A stretch of DNA of 64,000 nucleotides from UBA6398 sp963660485. Lineage in GTDB: Bacteria > Bacteroidota > Bacteroidia > Bacteroidales > Bacteroidaceae. A program made the position numbers and the translations under genes. The stretch covers positions 62,001 through 126,000 of the forward strand of contig CAVKYH010000004.1 in assembly GCA_963660485.1 (NCBI GenBank), in the 5' to 3' direction. The first letter of the stretch is position 1, and the number at the start of each line of letters is the position of its first letter. The notes beneath the pieces were generated by a model. The model was not told the DNA's origin. It did not search any database and saw nothing but the letters and a program-made list of their open reading frames with translations. Shown here piece by piece: positions 42,799 to 51,712 of this stretch.

Positions 42799-45642
42799 AT
42801 GAAATTATCGCGTATAATCGTTTCGTTCGCAATATGTTTGCTTACAGGTACTCCTGGGCAGACTCTGCATGCGCAGGTGTTTATTCTGACCAACGACCAA
42901 CAGCTTAGAGATCTTGCCGATTCCCCTGAAAAAGAAATAGATAATACGATAGGCTTCAACAAAAGCAAACTTAGTTTGAAGCAAGCCGCAGAACAAGCCA
43001 AAAACAACCATTCCAGCTATATCACAGTGGCTTTTGACGAATTCTTCCGCCAATATCGCGATGATAAAAACACAGAGCGCAAGCTCACTCCCGATATGGA
43101 CGAATACGTTAATTGCATTGCGAAGATTAGCGACTATATGGGAAAAAACGCCAACGCCGGATTACAATTAAGTCTCCTCAGTCCGCTTGAACTCGGACAG
43201 GCTTATCGCAACCAAACCGGCAATACGGGTAAATGGATAGCCTACAAAGTGGGCGCGCGTAGTGCAAAATCCGGAAAGTTCAGTTTGCAAATGTGGCAGC
43301 AACTCGTGTGGACTAACAATAAAGGCGAAACACCGGTAAAATTACGCTCGGTAAAAGCATACGCTTTCAAGGGAAGCGAACTAAGCCGCACAAAAATAGC
43401 CGTAAATCCCGACGACATTGTGAAACTAAGCAATGTAAAATGGGAAGTAATCGACTCCGTGGGGCATGACTACGGTACAATTCCGCAGAAACGCCTTAGA
43501 ATTTTCAGTGAAGGCGACAACGTTTGCCCGGGATACGACAATGTGCTCGTGCTGCTCGAATATGAGACGCAGGAAATAGACTATTTTGCCGATGATGCCC
43601 TTCCGTTCCTGGAAAATCTCCTCAAAAAATATCACGACGCGGGAGTAAACCTGCAATCGCTCTATTGTGATGAAATGCACATACAGCAAGACTGGATTTA
43701 TTTCTCACACCACGAAGACGGGCAGTTCAATCAAAGATTCTATACCGAAAGTCTCGGGCGCGAGTTCACTAAAAAAACGGGTATGCCCTTTGATGAACGC
43801 TACATGCTCTATTTTGTGAACCAGCCGCCGATATATAGTCCAAACGCAGACGCAATAATTAATAGGGAGTACGTGCTTGGTGAAAATCCCGAGGACGTAC
43901 AGCGCACATATCTCATGCGCGACAATTATTACAGGCTTCTCAATAATCACGTGGTCGACCTTTTTGTTGAGGCAAAGCAATACGGTGAAAAATTGTTCAA
44001 TCGCATTTTCCGCACTGGCGCACATTCTTCGTGGGCCGAATCACCTACGATTGACAAATGGATAACTCCGGACGGCCCCAATACTTATTACGCAAATTAC
44101 GAGTACACCCCGAATTATCTTTGGGGCAACACGGTGCATCAAGCTGCGGCTGCATGTTACGATTATTTCAAATGGGGCGAATATCTTCAGCCCACAGGAA
44201 ATGATTTCTGCGAATGCGGCTGGCTCGACCGCAATTATTATGGCGCAGCAATGGCTGCATCTATCGGAGTAGTGAACAAAATTCCAAATGCATATGCTGC
44301 CGCATGGGGAATGCCCAATGCAAGCAATGAAAGACGCATGGCAATTAATTATGCGTATGGTTGTGAACCACCCGAGAACATTCGTCTGATAACCGACAAC
44401 GTGCATCGCGACATTGATGTGCTTATGTTGTATCCAATGAATCTCGTTGCAGTTGACCCACGCTTCGGAAGTTGGCTCACACAATACGGTTACGCAAATT
44501 ATCTGACGAACGACATGCTTTTGAAAATGGGCAGCGTAACACCACAAGGCAAGTTAAAAGTAGCGGATAAGGAATATGGTACGCTTGTCATACTTTTTGA
44601 GCCGTTTCCCGAGAAAGAAGAACTCGACTTTATAAAGAAATTTCTCAACGCCGGCGGTAAAGTTCTGTGGCTTGGCACACCTCCGATGCTCAACAAGGGT
44701 GGAGAATCATGCAGCGCGCAATGGCAGGAAATTTTCGGGGCAAGTTATAAATTCCATGTCGATTGCGGCGAAATGGCAAGCGGAAAGAAAATAGAATTCC
44801 AGGGACTTCTTGAAAACGTAGAGCCGCAAGATATCCTCACCGACTATATTGTTGACCATATTTACCCGGTTGAGGCAAAAAACAGCGAAGTTGTGGCAAC
44901 CTGCAACGGAGAAGTTATCGGCACGGTGAAGAATTATCCTGGCAATGGCAAAGCTTGTTTCATCGGTTGCCGGTTGCGTGATGACCAAAGCCGGAGTCTG
45001 GGATATGAAACGCGGAATATGTTTGAAGTTCTCAATTCTCTTGGCGCTTATCCCGCAACAGGAACTTACAAGAACGTAAACGATAATCCCGCTTACCTTT
45101 CGCGTACCACCGATTACTTTGTTTCTGCATTCCCCAACGGAACTACGATGATTGTAAACCATTATCGTACGCACGTAGAGACTTGGGACGGAAATTTCTC
45201 GAGAGATGATGCACGCGATGCCGAGATTCTTAAAAACAATCCCTTGCCTTCGGACACAATAACACTGAAGAATGCGAAAATCAACGGACACGACATTACC
45301 TACACGGGACGTCTGTCGATGGGTTTCAATATAAAGGACAAAACACTTTGCGCATTCTACGGACAGCAGTGCAACGAAATCATTGCAGACGGCAAAAGAT
45401 ACAAATTTGCTGCCGACAAGTTGGACAACATAACGTTCGGGCAAGTAAACGGAAGCAAGACGCATTATATATTATACGCCAGCGGAGCCGAGACAATAAG
45501 TATTCCGGTTCCGGCATGGGCAAGAAGTGCAACTGCAACAGTTGACGGCAAAAACATACCGGTTTCCATAAAAAAATCAACGCTCACGCTGAAAATCGAT
45601 AAAGAAAAATACGGACATGCCGTTGACATCAAAATAAATTGA
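42799..45642 (+). CDS. Secreted glycoside-hydrolase-like protein, family not assigned
   Basis: A 947-residue secreted protein (signal peptide to about residue 26, LHAQ). Residues about 60-580 read like a TIM barrel; acidic candidates are DEMH in LQSLYCDEMHIQQDW (about residue 295) and the CGWLDRNYYG region. Residues about 600-770 look like a glutamine-amidotransferase-type alpha/beta domain (YGTLVILFEPFP, GGKVLWLGTPP), the arrangement of GH42-like trimeric enzymes. The C-terminal 90 residues form a small beta domain. GH42-related families such as GH164 are possible, but I cannot place it. A -7-like TACTTTTG box is at 42637-42644. A fasciclin lipoprotein gene follows after 36 bp. Confidence 0.6.
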   Translation: MKLSRIIVSFAICLLTGTPGQTLHAQVFILTNDQQLRDLADSPEKEIDNTIGFNKSKLSLKQAAEQAKNNHSSYITVAFDEFFRQYRDDKNTERKLTPDMDEYVNCIAKISDYMGKNANAGLQLSLLSPLELGQAYRNQTGNTGKWIAYKVGARSAKSGKFSLQMWQQLVWTNNKGETPVKLRSVKAYAFKGSELSRTKIAVNPDDIVKLSNVKWEVIDSVGHDYGTIPQKRLRIFSEGDNVCPGYDNVLVLLEYETQEIDYFADDALPFLENLLKKYHDAGVNLQSLYCDEMHIQQDWIYFSHHEDGQFNQRFYTESLGREFTKKTGMPFDERYMLYFVNQPPIYSPNADAIINREYVLGENPEDVQRTYLMRDNYYRLLNNHVVDLFVEAKQYGEKLFNRIFRTGAHSSWAESPTIDKWITPDGPNTYYANYEYTPNYLWGNTVHQAAAACYDYFKWGEYLQPTGNDFCECGWLDRNYYGAAMAASIGVVNKIPNAYAAAWGMPNASNERRMAINYAYGCEPPENIRLITDNVHRDIDVLMLYPMNLVAVDPRFGSWLTQYGYANYLTNDMLLKMGSVTPQGKLKVADKEYGTLVILFEPFPEKEELDFIKKFLNAGGKVLWLGTPPMLNKGGESCSAQWQEIFGASYKFHVDCGEMASGKKIEFQGLLENVEPQDILTDYIVDHIYPVEAKNSEVVATCNGEVIGTVKNYPGNGKACFIGCRLRDDQSRSLGYETRNMFEVLNSLGAYPATGTYKNVNDNPAYLSRTTDYFVSAFPNGTTMIVNHYRTHVETWDGNFSRDDARDAEILKNNPLPSDTITLKNAKINGHDITYTGRLSMGFNIKDKTLCAFYGQQCNEIIADGKRYKFAADKLDNITFGQVNGSKTHYILYASGAETISIPVPAWARSATATVDGKNIPVSIKKSTLTLKIDKEKYGHAVDIKIN

Positions 45643-45678
45643 ACAAGCAATATATTAACACCCTAATCCACATAGAGT

Positions 45679-47730
45679 ATGAAGTGTACAAAACTATTAA
45701 GAAAGAGGCTATTTTGGGGCATAACTTCCTTGATTGCCGTAATGGGTCTTTGGAGTTGTTCCGACAGCATCGATTCCTCTAATCTTTATGTTTTTCAAGG
45801 CGAGACTATTTCCTCGTATCTTGAAAGCACCGAAGGTTACGGAATGTTCCACAAACTCTCGCAGCGTGTAAAGACCGGACGCAAAACCGATTCGCGCATA
45901 TCTGCTTTGCTTGCTGCCCGAGGAAACTATACGGTGTTTGCGCCGAGCGATAAAGCCATACAGACTTTTATCGACTCTGTGTATGAGCAAAAAGACTACA
46001 ATCTTGACAGCATTACCTACGAAATGGCTGAATATATCGTGAGAAACGCCATTATCGATCACCAAAACTCCAGCGCTCTCAAGACAACCGAATTCATTAT
46101 CGGCGCATTGGAAACGATGAGTATGGACGACCGTTACATTATGATTTCGTTTGATACCATCAATTCCAAAACCGTGATTCTTGTCAACGAAAAGTCGGTA
46201 ATCGAGAATCCCGACGTAGAGTGTAGCAACGGATACATTCATGGTGTTGACAGGGTATTGCAGCCGTCGAACGACAAGCTTCCCGATCTTATCAAGGCGG
46301 CAACTAATATGAGAATATTCAGCCGTCTGCTCGAAGAGACGGGCTTTGCCGACTCTATGAACACGGTTCGCGATGAAGACTACGAAGTAAATCACGCCGA
46401 ATACGGATATAATCTCAACAAAAACGCCACTCTGGCGAATCCTACACATAGATATTATGGCTATACAGCCTTTGTGGAAACCGACAGTGTGTTCCAGGCT
46501 GCATGGGGAGTGAGTGCGCCCGAATACAAAAGCGATGTGTTCGTAAATTGGCAGAGCATTCTCTCGGTCATAAAGGAGCAATGCCAAAAGGCATACCCAC
46601 ATGCTACGGCCGAAGACCTTAAAGATCCTAACAATGCCGTACATCAATTTGTGGCATACCACCTTGTTCCGGCGCGTATGAGTTGGGAAAAAATGGTGAT
46701 TCACCATCTTGAAATGGGTTACGCGTATAACAACCCGAACAGTCTCACCATCGATTGCCACGAATACTATGAAACGATGGGCGGATACCGTCGTTTGATG
46801 AAGATAACCGAGGGACGCCAAACCGACGGCAAGCGAATCAACCGCCATTGCACTTACGACCGCGATACATACGATGAAGTTACGGTTGATCGCCTTGGCG
46901 TGAAAATTCAGCCTGACAACGGCAAGGTTGCAAACAATGCTCTCAACGGTTTCTACTATCCCATTGACGAAATACTCCTTTACGACGACGATGTGCCAAA
47001 CGTTGTACTCAACGATCGCCTTCGCTGGGATTTCTCGTCTCTTTTCTCCGAACTTATCACCAATGGTCTGCGCCGCGTGAAAGACGCCAACCAGCACGCC
47101 ATACCTAATGATTATTTCGAACGTATGAAGGTTTCCGACGAAAGTTGGATTGTTTACCTCCCTTACTATGGTGGTTCGAGTATGTGTAACTATCAGGCAG
47201 ACGAGTTTAACATTCGCGGGCAGTATGATCTTACTGTAAGACTCCCGCCAGTGCCTATAGAAGGTACATGGCAGTTCCGCATTTGCGCGCCGTGCAACTC
47301 AGGCTTCGGTATGGCGCAGTTCTATATAGGTAAAGACCCAAACAATCTCCAGGCAATTGGTTTGCCGGTCGACTTGCGCCTTTCGCTTTCGAATCCTAGC
47401 ATTGGTTGGGAAGAAGATAACGAGGACGAAGAAATCACTCGCCAGATCGACAAGAACATGCTCAACCATAGTTACATGAAACCGCCACGCCACGACGGTA
47501 TATCCCGCAATGGCGCACCGGTAACCGAGTCTATGCGAAACTCCACCACATATCGTGCAAACTTGCGTGTGCGCAAGATTGTATGGACTGGTAATATGAA
47601 ACCAGACGACACCGTATATTTGCGCATCAAGTCGGTATTGACCAACCCGTTTGCCTGCTTCTTGCTCGACTATATGGAATGGGTTCCGAAGAATGTGTAC
47701 AACGGCGTGGAAGAAGAGGACCAGTGGTAA
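45679..47730 (+). CDS. Fasciclin (FAS1)-domain surface lipoprotein
   Basis: A 683-residue lipoprotein (lipobox LWSC, Cys near residue 27). A first FAS1 domain spans about residues 40-195: it has YTVFAPSDKAIQTFIDS (the H1 box region) and SNGYIHGVDRVLQP (the H2 box). A second, more divergent FAS1-like region (about 205-440; QFVAYHLVPARMSW) follows, then a C-terminal beta-rich part (about 490-680) containing WQFRICAPCNSGFG. FAS1 domains mediate adhesion or glycan contact. It follows the unassigned glycosidase-like gene by 36 bp, so it is probably its surface partner; no SusC/SusD pair is adjacent. Confidence 0.8.
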   Translation: MKCTKLLRKRLFWGITSLIAVMGLWSCSDSIDSSNLYVFQGETISSYLESTEGYGMFHKLSQRVKTGRKTDSRISALLAARGNYTVFAPSDKAIQTFIDSVYEQKDYNLDSITYEMAEYIVRNAIIDHQNSSALKTTEFIIGALETMSMDDRYIMISFDTINSKTVILVNEKSVIENPDVECSNGYIHGVDRVLQPSNDKLPDLIKAATNMRIFSRLLEETGFADSMNTVRDEDYEVNHAEYGYNLNKNATLANPTHRYYGYTAFVETDSVFQAAWGVSAPEYKSDVFVNWQSILSVIKEQCQKAYPHATAEDLKDPNNAVHQFVAYHLVPARMSWEKMVIHHLEMGYAYNNPNSLTIDCHEYYETMGGYRRLMKITEGRQTDGKRINRHCTYDRDTYDEVTVDRLGVKIQPDNGKVANNALNGFYYPIDEILLYDDDVPNVVLNDRLRWDFSSLFSELITNGLRRVKDANQHAIPNDYFERMKVSDESWIVYLPYYGGSSMCNYQADEFNIRGQYDLTVRLPPVPIEGTWQFRICAPCNSGFGMAQFYIGKDPNNLQAIGLPVDLRLSLSNPSIGWEEDNEDEEITRQIDKNMLNHSYMKPPRHDGISRNGAPVTESMRNSTTYRANLRVRKIVWTGNMKPDDTVYLRIKSVLTNPFACFLLDYMEWVPKNVYNGVEEEDQW

Positions 47731-47759
47731 ACCCTCTGCTTAGCCGCTAAAATATAAGG

Positions 47760-47793
47760 TATCCCGGCACAAATATGTGCCGGGATTCTTTTG
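47760..47793 (+). terminator. Terminator of the glycosidase-like/FAS1 operon
   Basis: ATCCCGGCAC pairs with GTGCCGGGAT around AAATAT, followed by TCTTTTG. Confidence 0.85.
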
Positions 47794-47867
47794 TTGAATA
47801 CGGAGGGTTGGGGTGCAAGTTCCGAGATGTTTTGACCCTCGTTTTGAGCACAGAAAACCTACATGCG

Positions 47868-47988
47868 TTGTCGTGAAAACTCCGGGCCACCAAATTTAAA
47901 TTACATGGCCCGGAATTTAAATTAGATGCCTTGGAGTTTTTACGAGATGCGGAGGCCGTAAAACGAGATGCGGAACTATGTTTTTTGT
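47868..47988. repeat. Modular 21-bp-period element j
   Basis: In the 471-bp gap between the FAS1 gene and the receptor gene. Words: CCGGGCCACCA, ACATGGCCCGG, AGATGCCTTGG, AGATGCGGAGG, then AGATGCGGAAC. Linkers: AATTTAAATT twice, AGTTTTTACG, CCGTAAAACG. The last two words repeat the AGATGCGG half, as if a unit had duplicated. The remaining 200 bp before the receptor gene is A/T-rich with no sure promoter. Confidence 0.9.
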
Positions 47989-48201
47989 GAACGATAGGGG
48001 ATATCAGAAGCTGTGGGGACGTTGCCGGAAATCCGTCGGTAAAAAAATGTAAACAGTAGATATTATATTATAATATGTCGATAAATGGAAATGGGCGGTT
48101 AAACCTTGAAGTATTTTTCACGTCAAAATATCAACGAATTAGAAACGTCGGTTCTACAATGCCGTTAGGCCGCAATTTTATCATAGAAAACTAACAGGAA
48201 C

Positions 48202-51138
48202 ATGAAAAGATTTTTGATTTTGCCGTTGCTGGTTTGCCTTTGTGCCATTACAGCCAATGCGCAGTACACCATTTCGGGAAAAGTAACCGAGAAATCAGAC
48301 GGAGCAGCCATTGAACTTGCCACAGTACAGCTTCTCAATAAGGATTCATCGTTTGTAAACGGTGTGAACTCCTCAAAAAACGGTACGTTCTCGCTCAGTG
48401 TGAAGAAAGCAGGCAGTTATCTCGTGAAAATCTCGTTCGTGGGCTATAATGCAGTGTATCGCAACGCTGTGGTAAGCAAGAACAATCCCGAAGTAAAGCT
48501 CGGCGCAATTGCTCTCGGCACTAACGAAGTGGCGCTGAAAGGAACTGTGGTTACGGCTAAGGCTGCAAAGGTGGAAATGAAAGCCGATACTTTTCAGTAC
48601 AACGCATCGGCCTATCGCGTTCCCGTGGGGTCGACACTCGAAAATCTCGTGGAGCAACTCCCGGGTGCGGAGGTGAGCGACGACGGTACCATTAAAATCA
48701 ACGGCAAAACTGTGAAGCAAATTCTTATGAACGGCAAGGATTTCTTTAAAGGCGATACAAAGATTGCCATGAAGAACCTTCCTACGGAACTTGTCTCAAG
48801 TATAAAAGCCTATGACAAGAAGAGCGACTACACCAAGCAGACCGGAATCGACGACGGCAACGAAGAAACCGTGCTCGACGTAGGGCTGAAAAAAGAACTC
48901 AAGGAAAGTTGGGTGAGCAACATACAGGGCGGCTACGGAAGCAAGGACCGCTACAACGCCGACATATTCGTGAACCGCTATACCGACAATGACCACGAAA
49001 CAGTGTTCGGCAATGCAAACAATGCCGGCGACCGGCATTTCGGCCCGGGACGTGGCGGCGGCAGCGGGCTTACGGCCAACAAAAGCGCTGGCTTCGATGC
49101 CGGCTGGGACAACGGCAAGAAAGAAAACGAAGCCGGACGCCTCGAACTCAACGGCAACATGCGCTGGAGTCATAGCGCAAGCGATAGACAAAACCGCACA
49201 AGTTCCGAAACATTCCTCAACTCAGGCAATTCTTCTTCGTTCTCAAACTCAAAAAGTCAGAACTATTCCCACAGTACAAACTTCAATTCTCGCCTGTGGC
49301 TGAAATGGAATCCCGACAGTATGACAACGGTAATGTTCGCTCCCAACTATTCCCACAGCGAATCGTCAAACTGGAGCCAAAGCCGCACAGCAACTTTCAA
49401 TAGCGACCCCTACGCAATAGCAGGTATAACCGATCCGCTCGAATCTCTGTTCAGCGACAGCATTTCCTCGCTTCGCGATATCGCGGTAAACACCAACCAT
49501 CGCATCACAATGGGAAACAGCACAAGCAACTCGGCAGACTATTGGGCTATGATAGTAAGGAAACTCAACAGCAAGGGACGAAACATCTCCATTAGCTCAA
49601 ACGGTAACTGGGGCAAATCGAAGAGTGTGAGTTTCTCCCGCTCGGATATAAACTATTTCCAAACCGAGGCAGCCAACAGGAATACTTTTACAAATCAATA
49701 CAACTATAATCCGTCGGAAAACTGGGGATTAAGCGGCCGATTGAGTTATAGCGAGCCTATTGTGAAGAATCTTTTTGCCCAGGCAAGCTATGAATACTCT
49801 TACTCCTATTCCAATTCCGACCGTTCGCTATATCAACTCGATTCGCTCTCGGGCTGGAGAGACATGTACTCACCTGCAATAGGCAAACTGCCTACAAGCG
49901 CCGATTCTTTGCGCATGACGCTCAACACAAGAAACAGCCAATACGCAACATATAAGAACTATACGCACAAGATGTCTGTCGGAGTGCGCTACAACTCGAA
50001 GAATCTTAATTTCCATGCCGCAGTAGATTTCAATCCGCAGCGCACAAAACTGGAATATCAAAAGGATAAACTCGACACCGTGGTAACGCGCAACGTTTTC
50101 AACGTATCCCCGAACATCAGAATGCGCTACAAAATTTCGCAGACTTCGCAACTCGACATACGGTATCGCGGCTCGTCTTCACAGCCTTCGATGACAGACC
50201 TCTTAGATGTAACCGACGATTCAAATCCTCTCTACATATCAAAAGGAAATCCCGGTTTGAAACCATCGTGGAACAACTATTTTGAAATGTTCTACAATAA
50301 CTATCTTCCGAAGTCGCAGACAGGTTGGATGACACGCCTTACTTTCAACCAGACGTCAAACAGCATAAGCAATGCAATGCATTATGACGAGACTACGGGC
50401 GTTCGCACCACGCGTCCGGAGAATATCAACGGAAATTGGGACGCTAACGGCGATTTTATGTTCAATACCTCGTTCGGCAAAGACAAGAGCTGGACGATAG
50501 GAACCTTTACCGGCGTGAGCTACTCAAACAACGTGGGATATGTAAGCACCGGAAACGACACTACAAGCAGCAAAAACACAACGAAAAACCTTAACCTTCG
50601 CGAGCACATGCGTCTTACTTATCGTACAGGGCTTTTCGAATTCGGTCTAAGGGGTGGCGTGAATTATCAACACGCGCGAAACGAACTGCAGTCGAATGCA
50701 AATCTCGATACATGGAATTTCAACTACGGCGGAGAGGTTAACGTTACTTTTTCCTGGAACATGCAACTTTCTACAGACCTTCGTATGAATTCGAGAAGGG
50801 GTTATTCCGACAATTCAATGAATACCAACGAGTTGATATGGAACGCGCAATTGGCGCAAAGCTTCCTCAAAGGAAATGCAGCCACTCTCTCGGTGCAGTT
50901 CTACGACATTCTCCATAACCAGAGCAATGTGTCGCGTTCGATAACGGCGCAGATGCGTTCCGACTCGTGGAACAACAGTATCAACTCCTATTTCATGGTA
51001 AACTTTATCTATCGCCTGAATATTTTTGGCGGCAAGAACAATAACGGAGGCCAGGATGGCGGTCAGAGAATGGGCGGTCCGGGCAGAGGACCAGGTGGAG
51101 GCGGTTTCTCGCGCGGCGGAGGAATGAGAAGACGGTAA
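48202..51138 (+). CDS. TonB-dependent-receptor-like outer-membrane beta-barrel protein
   Basis: A 978-residue protein with a signal peptide (about 1-20, ANAQ). An N-terminal carboxypeptidase-regulatory-like beta-sandwich (about 22-110, YTISGKVTEKSDGAAIELAT) is followed by a plug-like region (about 130-210, VGSTLENLVEQLPGAEVSDDG and TIKINGKTVKQILMNG) and a beta-barrel of the OMP_b-brl_3 type. The barrel ends near FMVNFIYRLNIFGG; a further 30 residues are almost only Gly, Arg, Asn and Gln (GGQRMGGPGRGPGGGG, then FSRGGGMRRR), so the usual C-terminal aromatic is buried upstream of a basic tail. No SusD-like partner follows. Substrate unknown. Confidence 0.85.
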   Translation: MKRFLILPLLVCLCAITANAQYTISGKVTEKSDGAAIELATVQLLNKDSSFVNGVNSSKNGTFSLSVKKAGSYLVKISFVGYNAVYRNAVVSKNNPEVKLGAIALGTNEVALKGTVVTAKAAKVEMKADTFQYNASAYRVPVGSTLENLVEQLPGAEVSDDGTIKINGKTVKQILMNGKDFFKGDTKIAMKNLPTELVSSIKAYDKKSDYTKQTGIDDGNEETVLDVGLKKELKESWVSNIQGGYGSKDRYNADIFVNRYTDNDHETVFGNANNAGDRHFGPGRGGGSGLTANKSAGFDAGWDNGKKENEAGRLELNGNMRWSHSASDRQNRTSSETFLNSGNSSSFSNSKSQNYSHSTNFNSRLWLKWNPDSMTTVMFAPNYSHSESSNWSQSRTATFNSDPYAIAGITDPLESLFSDSISSLRDIAVNTNHRITMGNSTSNSADYWAMIVRKLNSKGRNISISSNGNWGKSKSVSFSRSDINYFQTEAANRNTFTNQYNYNPSENWGLSGRLSYSEPIVKNLFAQASYEYSYSYSNSDRSLYQLDSLSGWRDMYSPAIGKLPTSADSLRMTLNTRNSQYATYKNYTHKMSVGVRYNSKNLNFHAAVDFNPQRTKLEYQKDKLDTVVTRNVFNVSPNIRMRYKISQTSQLDIRYRGSSSQPSMTDLLDVTDDSNPLYISKGNPGLKPSWNNYFEMFYNNYLPKSQTGWMTRLTFNQTSNSISNAMHYDETTGVRTTRPENINGNWDANGDFMFNTSFGKDKSWTIGTFTGVSYSNNVGYVSTGNDTTSSKNTTKNLNLREHMRLTYRTGLFEFGLRGGVNYQHARNELQSNANLDTWNFNYGGEVNVTFSWNMQLSTDLRMNSRRGYSDNSMNTNELIWNAQLAQSFLKGNAATLSVQFYDILHNQSNVSRSITAQMRSDSWNNSINSYFMVNFIYRLNIFGGKNNNGGQDGGQRMGGPGRGPGGGGFSRGGGMRRR

Positions 51139-51300
51139 GTTTTCCGGCGTGTCATGGTTCTCGCAAAAAGTTCCACCGACATGCTGCTTCTCCCGAGGGA
51201 CACTTGGCTTACAGCAAGGCAAACCTTTGAAACGATATAGCCTTTTACTGCGAGATATACTACAATAATTCATTTCAAATACCTTTTATAGCATTTTCTG

Positions 51301-51336
51301 GGCGCTGGCAGTTGTGAAACTCCCGGCGCTTTTTTC
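51301..51336 (+). terminator. Terminator of the receptor gene
   Basis: GGGCGC(T)GG-AGTT pairs with AACT-CC(G)GCGC around GTGA, followed by TTTTTTC. It lies 160 bp after the receptor stop; the stretch between (51139-51300) shows nothing else. Confidence 0.75.
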
Positions 51337-51398
51337 TTGATGTGCGAAAAAAATGAAATATTTTAAGAGTTTTTTATTCTCCGATTTATAAAAATAGT

Positions 51399-51545
51399 TA
51401 TATTTGCATTGTATTTTACACCGCGATAAGCAATTTCGCTGCAAAAAGCGTTGTTGGCGGTGTGATTAGCGTTAAGAATTACACTTCCTTTCATAGCAAT
51501 TTTTAGAGATGCCGGTAGTTGAGAAACTATCGGCATCACGCTTTT
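51399..51545 (+). ncRNA. Candidate small structured RNA
   Basis: A -7-like box TATATTTG at 51399-51406 would start a transcript near 51413; no good -33 box is present. ACACCGC (51418-51424) pairs with GCGGTGT (51457-51463), enclosing a second hairpin CGCT/AGCG (51437-51440 and 51447-51450). Then GATGCCGGTAGTT (51508-51520) pairs over 13 bp with AACTATCGGCATC (51525-51537) around GAGA, followed by ACGCTTTT. There is no convincing reading frame. This fits an independent RNA of about 130 nt, but a leader or decayed gene is also possible. Confidence 0.4.
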
Positions 51546-51656
51546 ACGGCATCGGCTATTGCGTGGTGGCGATACCATGTTTTTTTGCGGATATTGGTTA
51601 TAAACAATGTAGGGTGGGGTGGTTTTGCGTTGATATAAGGTTGCGTGTCATTATAG

Positions 51657-51687
51657 TTTGTTGTGTTTCAGGTTTTCAGTATATTTG
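51657..51687 (+). promoter_or_regulatory. Consensus promoter of the cardiolipin synthase gene
   Basis: TTTG (51657-51660), exactly 19 bp, TATATTTG (51680-51687). This is a perfect Bacteroidetes promoter; transcription would begin near 51694, about 20 nt before the ATG at 51713. Confidence 0.8.
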
Positions 51688-51712
51688 CAAAGAATGAAAA
51701 CGCAGCTCGCGC

